Below are positions 1 to 6,395 of a stretch of 14,456 nucleotides of DNA, piece after piece. The position numbers were made by a program, and so were the translations under genes. This stretch comes from Gemmatimonadota bacterium (GTDB lineage Bacteria > Gemmatimonadota > Gemmatimonadetes > Longimicrobiales > Longimicrobiaceae). Under the pieces are notes generated by a model. It saw only the letters and a program-made list of their open reading frames with translations, was not told the origin of the DNA and searched no databases. The stretch is from positions 1 to 14,456 of the forward strand of contig JAHWJJ010000049.1 of NCBI GenBank assembly GCA_019348475.1, written 5' to 3'. Position 1 is the first letter of the stretch. Every line of letters begins with the position of its first letter.

Positions 1-487
1 AGTACTTCCCATTCAGCGTGCGGAACTGGCCTTTGTAGTCAGCGGTCCAGGTCTGGTTCGGCATTTCGGTTTGCACCGCGCGCCCGCCACCATCGACCTG
101 CTTTGCGCGCCGCCGCCGCGGCTTCACCAGACCTTCACGCACCAGCAGGTCCCCCACCGTGCTGGGCGCCGGCAGCTGCAGTTCCGGTTTCAGCCTCGCC
201 AGCCGGGCGATCAGCGTGACCGGACCCCAGTTCGGGTGCTTGCGCCTTAGATCGAGCACCGCCCTGGCTATCTCCGCGCTGATCTTGTGCGGACAGCGGT
301 GCGGTGCGTGGCTTCTGGTAGCCAGGCCAGCGAAGCCTTCCGCCAGATAGCGCCGCCGCCACTTGTCTCCGCACTGCCGGCTTACGCCGAAGCGCTCGGA
401 TAGCTCGGCAACCGAATACATCCCCTCTTCCAGCGCCACGATGAACCGCACGCGCTCATCCATCGGATTCGTCTCCAGCCAGGGCAT
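1..487 (-). CDS. IS481-family transposase, N-terminal 162 residues (C-terminus outside window)
   Basis: This frame is open from an ATG at 487 to the window edge, giving about 162 residues, so the catalytic C-terminal half is missing here. Residues about 20-52 form a helix-turn-helix (SVAELSERFGVSR followed by a KWRRRY stretch) that would bind the IS ends. A second winged-helix-like region follows, with the family-typical PHRCPH and HPNWGPVT segments and an Arg-rich KPRRRRRAK at about 122-130. The WTADYKG motif begins the DDE/RNase H-fold catalytic core and its Asp150 is the expected first catalytic acidic residue. The start is well supported: the minus strand carries AGGAGG six bases before the ATG. 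No stop or frameshift occurs in the visible part, so the element may be intact. The protein would cut and paste its own element; it has no link to the neighbouring metabolic genes. Confidence 0.85.
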   Translation of the reverse strand, partial: MPWLETNPMDERVRFIVALEEGMYSVAELSERFGVSRQCGDKWRRRYLAEGFAGLATRSHAPHRCPHKISAEIARAVLDLRRKHPNWGPVTLIARLARLKPELQLPAPSTVGDLLVREGLVKPRRRRAKQVDGGGRAVQTEMPNQTWTADYKGQFRTLNGKY

Positions 488-526
488 GGCTCACCTCCTG
501 GTGTGTCATGCACGTTAACCTCTGAC

Positions 527-578
527 TGTCAACGATCCTCCCGGTTTGATCTTGTAAACAATCTACCCGGTTTGTACC
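527..578. repeat. Two adjacent imperfect 26-bp direct repeats at the IS end
   Basis: Unit one (527-552) and unit two (553-578) match at 19 of 26 positions by eye. Both begin TGT, contain AAC.ATC, and share the block CCCGGTTTG. They lie between the transposase start and the flanking DNA, where transposase-binding sites and terminal repeats are expected. They may be transposase-binding sites, or one may be the true terminal repeat and the other an internal copy. Confidence 0.6.
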
Positions 579-589
579 GGTCACCCCCC

Positions 590-629
590 TTCACCCGTTC
601 ACCCCTTCACCCGTTCACCCGTTCACCTG
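590..629. repeat. Octamer tandem repeat TTCACCCG, five units
   Basis: Five consecutive 8-bp units read TTCACCCG, TTCACCCC, TTCACCCG, TTCACCCG and TTCACCTG on the plus strand. The fifth unit contains the stop codon of the S9 peptidase gene (623-625), so the array begins exactly where that gene ends. The same octamer recurs at 3824-3847. There are no spacers, which rules out CRISPR. Confidence 0.9.
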
Positions 630-2986
630 CCCGTCGGCGGATTCTCAGCGGGCAGCGGCGGCGAATCCGGCCGCAGGGTGCGTTCGAACAGCTCGTAGAT
701 GCGGCGGTACTCGTCGGTCCACGAGTCGGCGCGGACGAAGGCGTGGTCCTCGACCGGGTAGACGGCCAGCTCCCAGTTGGTCTTCCCCAGCTCGATCAGC
801 CGCTGCGTGAGCCGGACGACGTCCTGAAAGTGCACGTTGGTATCCACCATCCCGTGCGCGATCAGCAGGTCTCCGCGCAGCCCCTCGGCGTAGTAGATGG
901 GCGACGAGCGGCGGTAGGCCAGCGTGTCTTCCTGCGGCAGGTTCAGGATGCGGCTGGTGTACCAGTGGTTGTAGTGCGACCAGTCGGTGACCGAGCGCAG
1001 GGCCGCGCCGCTGCGAAACGTCTCCGGCTCGGTGAACATCCCCATCAGGGTGATGAACCCGCCGTACGAGCCGCCGTACAGGCCGATCCGCCGCGCGTCC
1101 ACGCCCTCGTTCTGCACCAGCCAGCGCGCGGCGTCCACGTGGTCGCTCAGGTCCCTGCCCCCCATGAAGCGGTAGATGCCCGTGCGCACCGCGGCGCCGT
1201 AGCCGGCGGAGCCGCGGTAGTCCACGTCCATGACCGTGTACCCGCGCGACGCCAGCAGGTGGTTGAACATGTACTCGCGAAAGTACGTGCTCCAGCCGCG
1301 GTGGGCGTTCTGCAGGTACCCGGCGCCGTGGACGAACAGCACCGCGCCCCCGTGCGGCTGCGCGCCCACCTCGCGCGGGCGGTAGATGCGGGCGTACACC
1401 GTGGCCCCGTCGCGCGCGCGGAACGCCACCACCTCGGGGCGAATCCACGGCCCGCGGCGGAACTCGGCCGTGCGCGACTCCGTCACCTGCCGCGGCTGCG
1501 CCCCTGGCTGCGCCGGCATCAGGTACAGCTCCGGGGGCGTGTCGGCGGTGGAGTGCAGCAGCGCCAGGGTCCGGCCGTCGGGCGACAGCGTCCCCTCCGT
1601 CCACCCCTCCCGCGGGGTCACGCGGGTGCGCGCGCCGCCGGTGACGGGAACGGTGTAGATGGCCCGCTCACCCGGATGGGTCTCACTCGTGGTGAGGTAG
1701 AACGTCTGCCGGTCGGGCGAAAGGGTGACCTCGGTCACCTCCCACGGCCCTGAAGTGAGGGCCGTCGCGCGGCCGCCGGTGGCGGGGACGGTGTACAGGT
1801 GCGCGTGCCCCGTGCGCTCGGAGACGAAGAACACGCGGTCGTTTCCCACGAAGCCGGCGGTGAACAAGCCCGGGCCGCCCACCCAGGCGGTGTCGCGGAG
1901 CGCGTCCAGCACTTTCGGTTTGGCGTCGGGGCCCAGGACGTAGAGCCAGCGATCCTTGAAGTCGAACGGAATCCCCATCAGGAGCGCGCGGTCTTCCATG
2001 GGCGCCCATCCCGCGCCGTACATGGTCGGCTTGCGGGCGCGGTGGGCGCTGTCAAGCTGCACCCAGGTAAGCGCGTGCGTCTGCAGGTCCAGCACGGCCG
2101 CGCGCGACGCGCCCTCGGCGTCGCCCACCTTGGTGCGGACGTTCAGCGGCTCGGTGTAGCCCGACTCGGTGACCCAGGCGGGGACCATGGTCTGCTGCTG
2201 GCCCTCGGCGCGCTCGCTGACGGTCAGCAGCACGTAGCGGCCGCTGGGCGAGACGTCCCAGTAGCTGACCGACGCGTTCTTGCCGATGTACACCGGCCGG
2301 ACCTCCGCCCGGAGCGAGTCCAGCCGCTCGCGGTGCTCGCGTTGCTCCGCGCGGTCGCGGATGACGTCGAACAGCTCCGTCTGCTGGCGCCGCAGGCTGC
2401 CGCGCTGTCCTTCCAGCGACGAATCGCGGGGCGCGGCGGCCGCACGGATGTCGGTGAGCTGGCGCAGGGGCCCGCCGTCCACCGCGGTCGCGTAGATGTT
2501 GTTGTTGCTCATCCAGTACACGGTGCCGCCGTCCGCCGACAGCTCGGGCCCGCTCTCGCGCGCCGGCGTCTGGGTGATGCGGCGCTCCGTGCCGTTGACG
2601 TGGGCCACGTAAACGTCGCCCAGGCGCACGAATGCGCGCCGGGTGCGGTCCGCGTTCCACCCGCCCTCGCCCGGCGCGGGGGCAATGCGGTCCGCCACGG
2701 AATCCGGCAGCATCTCCGGCGCGCCTCCCGTGGCGGGGACGCGGTAGACGTGCGTGGCGGTGTCGGCGGATTCGGGGGCGCGCCAGCGAAAGTAGACCCA
2801 GCGGCCGTCCTCGGAAAAGCGAACCTCGTCCGGCGAGCGGCCCACCAGCTCGGGCCCGCGCATGATGTTGCGGACGGACAGGTCGAAGCCGTTGGCAGCG
2901 GTCTGCGCCTGGCCCGGCGCTGCGGCCAGCGCGGCCGCAAGCGCGCAGAGCGCGGCCGCCGCGCGCGGCAGAGAGCGGATCATCAT
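623..2986 (-). CDS. Secreted S9 family peptidase (prolyl oligopeptidase / dipeptidyl peptidase IV type)
   Basis: This is a 787-residue serine peptidase with an N-terminal signal peptide: Arg4 and Arg8, then an Ala/Leu-rich core, with likely cleavage after a PGQAQ region near residue 28. It is therefore probably periplasmic or secreted. Residues about 40-510 form a beta-propeller rich in WD40/TolB-like repeats (SPDGRTLAL, SADGGTVYW, SEDGRWVYF). Residues about 520-775 form the alpha/beta hydrolase domain. The nucleophile elbow GGSYGG places Ser640; HGMVDTNVHF gives Asp715 and VEDHAF gives His748, so the catalytic triad is complete. FVHGAGY (551-557) probably supplies the oxyanion region. The family cleaves short peptides, often after proline, and likely acts in peptide scavenging. 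Length is normal for the family. The start is one of two consecutive ATGs (2986 or 2983); no strong ribosome binding site is visible. The upstream promoter and palindrome suggest separate regulation. Confidence 0.93.
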   Translation of the reverse strand: MMIRSLPRAAAALCALAAALAAAPGQAQTAANGFDLSVRNIMRGPELVGRSPDEVRFSEDGRWVYFRWRAPESADTATHVYRVPATGGAPEMLPDSVADRIAPAPGEGGWNADRTRRAFVRLGDVYVAHVNGTERRITQTPARESGPELSADGGTVYWMSNNNIYATAVDGGPLRQLTDIRAAAAPRDSSLEGQRGSLRRQQTELFDVIRDRAEQREHRERLDSLRAEVRPVYIGKNASVSYWDVSPSGRYVLLTVSERAEGQQQTMVPAWVTESGYTEPLNVRTKVGDAEGASRAAVLDLQTHALTWVQLDSAHRARKPTMYGAGWAPMEDRALLMGIPFDFKDRWLYVLGPDAKPKVLDALRDTAWVGGPGLFTAGFVGNDRVFFVSERTGHAHLYTVPATGGRATALTSGPWEVTEVTLSPDRQTFYLTTSETHPGERAIYTVPVTGGARTRVTPREGWTEGTLSPDGRTLALLHSTADTPPELYLMPAQPGAQPRQVTESRTAEFRRGPWIRPEVVAFRARDGATVYARIYRPREVGAQPHGGAVLFVHGAGYLQNAHRGWSTYFREYMFNHLLASRGYTVMDVDYRGSAGYGAAVRTGIYRFMGGRDLSDHVDAARWLVQNEGVDARRIGLYGGSYGGFITLMGMFTEPETFRSGAALRSVTDWSHYNHWYTSRILNLPQEDTLAYRRSSPIYYAEGLRGDLLIAHGMVDTNVHFQDVVRLTQRLIELGKTNWELAVYPVEDHAFVRADSWTDEYRRIYELFERTLRPDSPPLPAENPPTGR

Positions 2987-3017
2987 CCCGGAAAACCACG
3001 GGTGCGAGGGAGGGTGA

Positions 3018-3035
3018 CTGCTAACGGTTTAGCAG
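3018..3035. promoter_or_regulatory. Perfect palindrome, candidate operator of the S9 peptidase gene
   Basis: The sequence CTGCTAACGGTTTAGCAG consists of perfect 7-bp arms around a 4-bp centre. It overlaps the end of the candidate -10 element (3034-3039) and covers the expected transcription start, the usual position for a repressor site. There is no T-tract, so a terminator is unlikely. The binding protein is unknown. Confidence 0.5.
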
Positions 3036-3062
3036 TTTACGCGATTGTGCCCCGGGCTTCAA
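3034..3062 (-). promoter_or_regulatory. Candidate sigma70-type promoter of the S9 peptidase gene
   Basis: On the minus strand TTGAAG (3062-3057) and TAAACT (3039-3034) are separated by exactly 17 bp. Each matches the consensus hexamer at 4 of 6 positions. The predicted start near 3027 would give a leader of roughly 40 nt before the ATG at 2986. The local AT content is higher than the surroundings. Confidence 0.45.
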
Positions 3063-3086
3063 GGCAGCGAGGAGAAACGGATTGCA

Positions 3087-3148
3087 TTCACGCAGGGCCA
3101 GCGGAGCGAGCAGAGTCGATCTGGCGTCACTCCGCTGATGTGCGTGAA
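3087..3148. repeat. Large two-part inverted repeat (62-nt hairpin) between YhbY-like and S9 peptidase genes
   Basis: The outer arms TTCACGCA (3087-3094) and TGCGTGAA (3141-3148) are perfectly complementary. After a 4x3 internal loop come inner arms CAGCGGAGCGA (3099-3109) and TCACTCCGCTG (3127-3137), forming 11 pairs with one G-T wobble, around a 17-nt loop. It lies about 20 bp past the stop codon of the YhbY-like gene. It could act as a transcription terminator for that gene, although no clear T-run follows. Its size and symmetry also fit a REP/MITE-like dispersed palindrome. Confidence 0.6.
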
Positions 3149-3167
3149 GGACCTCTTCTCGCCGCGA

Positions 3168-3491
3168 TCAGTGCGGAAGCTCGATCTCGGGCCTCTCGGG
3201 ATGCGGGCGGTAGAGCACGGCCACGCGGCCGATGGCCTGCACCGCCACCGCGCCGTCGATGCGTTCCGCCAGCGCCTGCGCGCCGTCGCGGGCCTTCATG
3301 GGGGCGGCTTCCAGGATCTTGACCTTGAGCAGCTCGCGGGTGTTGAATGCCTCTTCCAGCGACCGCACCGTCTGGTCCGTGATCCCTTCCTTGCCCACGA
3401 ACACCACGGCCTTGAGATGATGCGCCAGCGACTTGAGGTGCGCGCGCTGCCTGGGGGTGATCTCCACGGCCGGATCCGCTTCTCTGGTCAT
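3168..3491 (-). CDS. yhbY: YhbY-type CRM-domain RNA-binding protein
   Basis: This 107-residue protein is almost entirely one CRM domain (residues about 12-95). It begins ITPRQRAHLKSLAHHLKAVV, followed by the diagnostic VGKEGIT loop (the GxxG RNA-binding motif), then LEEAFNTRELLKVKIL and a C-terminal VAVQAIGRVAVLYRP strand. The family binds 23S rRNA precursors and associates with the large ribosomal subunit during assembly in the cytoplasm. The frame is open for 57 more codons upstream, but that part is Pro/Arg-rich and lacks family similarity. The ATG at 3491 fits the family N-terminus and is preceded by AAGGA nine to ten bases upstream. The gene stands alone, with a large hairpin after it and an untranslated region before it. 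Confidence 0.9.
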   Translation of the reverse strand: MTREADPAVEITPRQRAHLKSLAHHLKAVVFVGKEGITDQTVRSLEEAFNTRELLKVKILEAAPMKARDGAQALAERIDGAVAVQAIGRVAVLYRPHPERPEIELPH

Positions 3492-3654
3492 CGAGGGACG
3501 TCCTTTCGTGCGGCAAGATAGCGAGCCGCGTGCCGCCTGGCAGGGGGCGGTTCGGCTGCCGGCCTCCGGGACGGGTGAACCTGCGTGGAGCAGCGGCGCG
3601 GGGGCCGGCGCGCGGATCGGGGGGCGGGGATCGCGGCGCGGGACGGGCCGGGAG

Positions 3655-3740
3655 ATGCGCACAGTAGATTCCTCAGTCGGCGCGACAGTTTCCGGTGGAG
3701 CCAGGTTCCGTGCGGCGCCTCCTTCGGAATGACAGATGGG
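3655..3740. repeat. Probable dispersed intergenic repeat with ATTCC/GGAAT ends
   Basis: Read on the minus strand, the segment runs from TGTCATTCCGAAGGAGG through a GGAACCTGG / CCGGAAACTG middle to GAGGAATCTACTG. ATTCC (3668-3672) and GGAAT (3726-3730) can pair at the ends. This layout resembles the interspersed 'GTCATTCCGA...GAGGAATCT' repeats found between genes in many bacterial genomes. I infer the class from resemblance; copy number cannot be seen from one window. Confidence 0.45.
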
Positions 3741-3823
3741 GGCGCACCGCCGCCCAGCCGTCCCCCCGCCAAAAGGCGCCCCCCGGCACGCGCATCATCA
3801 GTATCGGCTCCGCGACGGCGCCG

Positions 3824-3847
3824 TTCACCCGTTCACCCGTTCACCCC
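3824..3847. repeat. Octamer tandem repeat TTCACCCG, three units
   Basis: Three consecutive units read TTCACCCG, TTCACCCG and TTCACCCC. The unit and orientation match the five-unit array at 590-629, about 3.2 kb away. The array lies in the gene-free region upstream of the first GGDEF-EAL gene. Confidence 0.85.
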
Positions 3848-4051
3848 TCCACTCCGCCGCCGCACGACCTCCTTGCCCCCGCACCGTCCCCCGCTTATCC
3901 TGTCCACCCCGTTCACCTCCCCGACAATCATTCGTCCCCCGACCCTCGACTGCCATGTCGACCGCTTCGCCGTGCCCGGGATCCTCGTCCGCACCAGCCC
4001 GCACTTTCGTGCCTTCGCGTGCGCCTGTGTCTCATCCGGAGCGGCCCGCGC

Positions 4052-4057
4052 GGGAGG
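4052..4057 (+). promoter_or_regulatory. Ribosome binding site deciding the start of the first GGDEF-EAL gene
   Basis: GGGAGG sits five bases before a GTG at 4063. The alternative in-frame ATG at 3955 has no Shine-Dalgarno sequence. The codons between 3955 and about 4035 have clearly more A/T third positions (about 10 of the 36 codons before the GTG) than the body of the gene. This favours the GTG start. Confidence 0.5.
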
Positions 4058-4062
4058 CCGGC

Positions 4063-6090
4063 GTGATCGCGCGCGCGGCGGAGGCGGCCGTGGATGCGCA
4101 GATCCGCGACTCGCTGTACGACGCGCTGGCGGGGAGCGACGGCGTGGGCATCGCCATGTGCGACCGCGAGTTGCGCTACGTGGTGTGGAACCGGTTCATG
4201 GCCGAGCTCACCGGCCTTTCCGCCGACCAGGTACTGGGGCGACACGTGCTGGAGATGTATCCGCACACCCACGACGCGCGGATGGAGGAGGTCCTTTCCC
4301 GTGTCCTGGGTGGCGAAACGGTGTCGCTCCCCGACCAGCGCTACACCGTTCCCGGCGTCCGCTCGGGGTGGGTGTGGGTGCACTACCGGCCGCACCACGG
4401 CCCGGACGGCGCCGTCGCGGGCGTGGTGGGGATCGTCCAGGACGTCACGGAGCGCAGGCGGGCGGAGGAGGAGAACGAGCGCCTGGCCGCCTTTCCCCGC
4501 GAAAGCCCCAACCCCGTGCTGGAGTGCGACGCCGGCGGCCGCGTGGTCTACGCCAACCCGGCGGCGGCGCGGCTGGCGGCGGAGATGGGCGCGCCCATCG
4601 AGCGGGCGCTCCCCGGCCCCGGGCACGCCGACCTGGTGCGGGGCGCGCTGGCCAGCGGCGCCGCCGTGCGCGGGGTGGAGGTGCGGGTGGACGGCCGCGT
4701 CCTCTCCTGGTCGTACCACCCGCACCCCGCGCTGGGCCTGGTCCACCTGTTCGGGGAGGACGTCACCGCGCGCCGCGCCATGGAGGAGCGGCTGCGGCAC
4801 GAGGCGCTGCACGATCCCCTCACCGGGCTCCCCAACCGCCGCATGCTTATGGAGCGCCTGTCCGCCGCCCTGGACCGCGGCCGGCGGCGGGGCGGCGGGC
4901 CCGCGCTGCTGTTCATGGACCTGGACCGCTTCAAGCTGGTCAACGACTCGCTGGGCCACCCCGTGGGCGACCAGCTGCTGACCGCCGTCGCGGAGCGCCT
5001 GCGCCCCTGCGCGGGCGAAGCCGGTACGGTGGCGCGCTTTGGCGGCGACGAGTTCGCCGTCCTGCTGGAGACGGGCTCGGCCGCGGAGGCGCTGCGGACC
5101 GCGGCGCGGATCGAGCTCGCGCTCGCGGCCCCGGTGGGGCTGGGGGGATGCGAGGTGGTCACCTCCGCCTGCATCGGCATCGCCGTGGCGACCGCGCAGA
5201 CGGACGGCCCCGAGTGGCTGCTGCGGGGCGCCGACGCGGCGATGTACCGCGCCAAGGCGCGCGGCCCCGGCGGGTGCGAGGTCTACGACCGCGCCATGCA
5301 CGCCCTGGCCCTGGGGCGCCTGCGCACGGAGACCGAGCTGCGCCGCGCCCTGGACCGCGGCGAAATCACCCCGCACTACCAGCCGATCGTCTCGCTCTCC
5401 AGCGGCCGCATCACCGGGGTGGAGGCGCTGGCCCGCTGGCGGCACCCGGAGCGGGGATGGGTGCAGCCGGGCGAGTTCGTGGGCGTGGCGGAGGAGAGCG
5501 GCGCCATCGTGGAACTGGGCCGCCGCGTGCTGCTGCAAGCCTGCCGCGACGCGGGTGCGTGGGCGCGGGCGCTCGCGCGCGAGGTGGCCGTCAGCGTCAA
5601 CCTGTCCGTGAAGCAGCTGGCCCAGGCGGACCTGGTGGAGCAGGTGCGACGCGCGCTGGACGGCAGCGGCTGCGACCCCGCGCGCCTGCGCCTGGAGATC
5701 ACGGAGAGCGTGCTGGTGGAGAACCCCGAAGGCGCCGCCGCCACGCTGGCGCGCCTGAAGGAGCTGGGGGTGCGCGTGCTGATGGACGACTTCGGCACCG
5801 GCTACTCGTCGCTCAGCGCGCTGCACCGGCTGCCGGTGGACGGGCTCAAGGTGGACCGCTCGTTCGTGGCCGCCATGGGGCGCGACGGCCGCGCGGGCGA
5901 GCTGGTGGCCTCCGTCGTGGCCCTGGCGCACGCGCTGGGGCTGGAGGTGGTGGCGGAGGGGATCGAGCGCGCGGACCAGCTGGCCGGCCTGCGCGCCCTG
6001 GGGTGCGACGCCGCGCAGGGCTTTCTCTTCTCCCCCGCCGTGGATGCCGCCGCCCTGCAGCGCCTGCTCGCCGCGGACCGGGCCTGGTGA
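4063..6090 (+). CDS. PAS-PAS-GGDEF-EAL cyclic di-GMP signalling protein
   Basis: With the GTG start the protein is 675 residues; an ATG at 3955 would add 36 low-complexity residues. A PAS domain spans about 10-130, ending in DVTERRRAEEENERL. A second, shorter PAS-like segment follows (AFPRESPNPVLE through DVTARRAMEERL, about 140-248). The GGDEF domain (about 250-405) has HDPLTGLPNRR, DLDRFKLVNDSLGH and an intact GGDEF at 327-331. The EAL domain (about 420-670) keeps EAL at 454-456, NLSVKQL, EITES, DDFGTGYSS (Asp575-Asp576), LKVDRSF, VAEGIE and AQGFLF, so phosphodiesterase activity is plausible. The inhibitory RxxD site five residues before GGDEF reads GEAG, so product inhibition at this site is probably lost. 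No membrane segment or signal peptide is present; it is likely cytoplasmic. It is paralogous to the larger protein at 7060. Confidence 0.92.
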   Translation: MIARAAEAAVDAQIRDSLYDALAGSDGVGIAMCDRELRYVVWNRFMAELTGLSADQVLGRHVLEMYPHTHDARMEEVLSRVLGGETVSLPDQRYTVPGVRSGWVWVHYRPHHGPDGAVAGVVGIVQDVTERRRAEEENERLAAFPRESPNPVLECDAGGRVVYANPAAARLAAEMGAPIERALPGPGHADLVRGALASGAAVRGVEVRVDGRVLSWSYHPHPALGLVHLFGEDVTARRAMEERLRHEALHDPLTGLPNRRMLMERLSAALDRGRRRGGGPALLFMDLDRFKLVNDSLGHPVGDQLLTAVAERLRPCAGEAGTVARFGGDEFAVLLETGSAAEALRTAARIELALAAPVGLGGCEVVTSACIGIAVATAQTDGPEWLLRGADAAMYRAKARGPGGCEVYDRAMHALALGRLRTETELRRALDRGEITPHYQPIVSLSSGRITGVEALARWRHPERGWVQPGEFVGVAEESGAIVELGRRVLLQACRDAGAWARALAREVAVSVNLSVKQLAQADLVEQVRRALDGSGCDPARLRLEITESVLVENPEGAAATLARLKELGVRVLMDDFGTGYSSLSALHRLPVDGLKVDRSFVAAMGRDGRAGELVASVVALAHALGLEVVAEGIERADQLAGLRALGCDAAQGFLFSPAVDAAALQRLLAADRAW

Positions 6091-6111
6091 GCGGTGGCGT
6101 TTGGAGGCCCC

Positions 6112-6140
6112 TTTACAAACCCAACGATAGGTTTTAGACT
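6112..6140 (+). promoter_or_regulatory. Candidate promoter before the DUF4160-like gene
   Basis: TTTACA (6112-6117, 5 of 6 to consensus) and TAGACT (6135-6140, 4 of 6) are 17 bp apart in an unusually AT-rich patch. The -10 directly abuts the ATG at 6141, so a transcript from here would start inside the annotated gene. Either translation starts at the ATG at 6153 on a near-leaderless message, or the match is fortuitous. Confidence 0.3.
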
Positions 6141-6395
6141 ATGCCACAGGTAATGAGGGTGGATGGGTTCACGTTTCACATGTACCCCAAGGACCACCCG
6201 CCGCCGCACGTGCACGTGTGCCGATCGGGAACGTGGTGCGTGGTCCTGCTGGGCGGCGGCGGCGAGCCCGCGTCGCTGCGCGAGAACGTGGACATGAAGC
6301 CGATCGATGCACGCCGCGCCGTCTGGATGGTCGCCGGCGCCTCGGAACTGCTACTCGTACGCTGGAGAAAACTGCATGCCTGGCCTGACCCTTGA
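6141..6395 (+). CDS. DUF4160-like small protein
   Basis: This 84-residue protein starts MPQVMRVDGFTFHMYPKDH and has the DUF4160 hallmark PPHVHV (21-26), followed by a short strand region and an ending LLVRWRKLHAWPDP. The fold and biochemical role of the family are not established to my knowledge. The opening matches the usual family start, so the ATG at 6141 is chosen although only a weak AGG lies upstream; an ATG at 6153 is the alternative. It begins 50 bp after the GGDEF-EAL gene. Its last 20 bases overlap the start of the next gene in another frame, indicating translational coupling. DUF4160 and DUF2442 genes are often neighbours, and such pairs look like two-component small modules; a toxin-antitoxin role is only inference. 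Confidence 0.8.
   Translation: MPQVMRVDGFTFHMYPKDHPPPHVHVCRSGTWCVVLLGGGGEPASLRENVDMKPIDARRAVWMVAGASELLLVRWRKLHAWPDP

Larger units (their letters stand above)
1..578 (-). mobile_element. IS481-family insertion sequence, one end only (partial at window edge)
   Basis: The transposase reading frame on the minus strand and a pair of imperfect 26-bp repeats just upstream of its start mark the 5' (transposase-proximal) end of an IS481-type element. The other end lies beyond position 1, so terminal inverted repeats and a target-site duplication cannot be compared. The outer boundary is uncertain: it could be near 560, where the minus strand reads TGTTTACA, or near 578, at the end of the second repeat. 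The element abuts an octamer repeat (590-629) just past the 3' end of the S9 peptidase gene. Confidence 0.7.
3492..4062. other. 571-bp gene-free region between divergent genes
   Basis: The region lies between the divergent starts of the YhbY-like gene and the first GGDEF-EAL gene. Several frames stay open across it because of GC content, but their products are Pro/Arg/Ser-rich and have no recognisable domains. It holds a probable dispersed repeat (about 3655-3740), three TTCACCCG octamers (3824-3847) and a lone related GTTCACCT at 3911-3918. Promoters for the two flanking genes must lie here, but I could not identify convincing ones. Confidence 0.7.

Noticed and set aside
135..374. 79-codon minus-strand frame inside the IS region
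   Set aside because: It overlaps the IS481-type transposase, which is in another minus-strand frame with clear HTH and WTADYKG motifs.
503..3322. Long open plus-strand frames opposite the S9 peptidase gene
   Set aside because: They are antisense shadows caused by GC-rich codons; their products are Arg/Pro/Val/His-rich without domains, while the minus strand has a complete catalytic triad.
3736..4062. Upstream extension of the first GGDEF-EAL protein to 3736 or 3955
   Set aside because: The extension crosses the octamer repeats, is Pro/Ser/Ala-rich, has weaker third-position GC bias, and lacks a ribosome binding site; the GTG at 4063 has GGGAGG.
3585..6137. 850-codon plus-strand frame overlapping the first GGDEF-EAL gene
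   Set aside because: The product is Arg/Gly/Ala/Pro low-complexity; the GGDEF and EAL motifs lie in a different frame.
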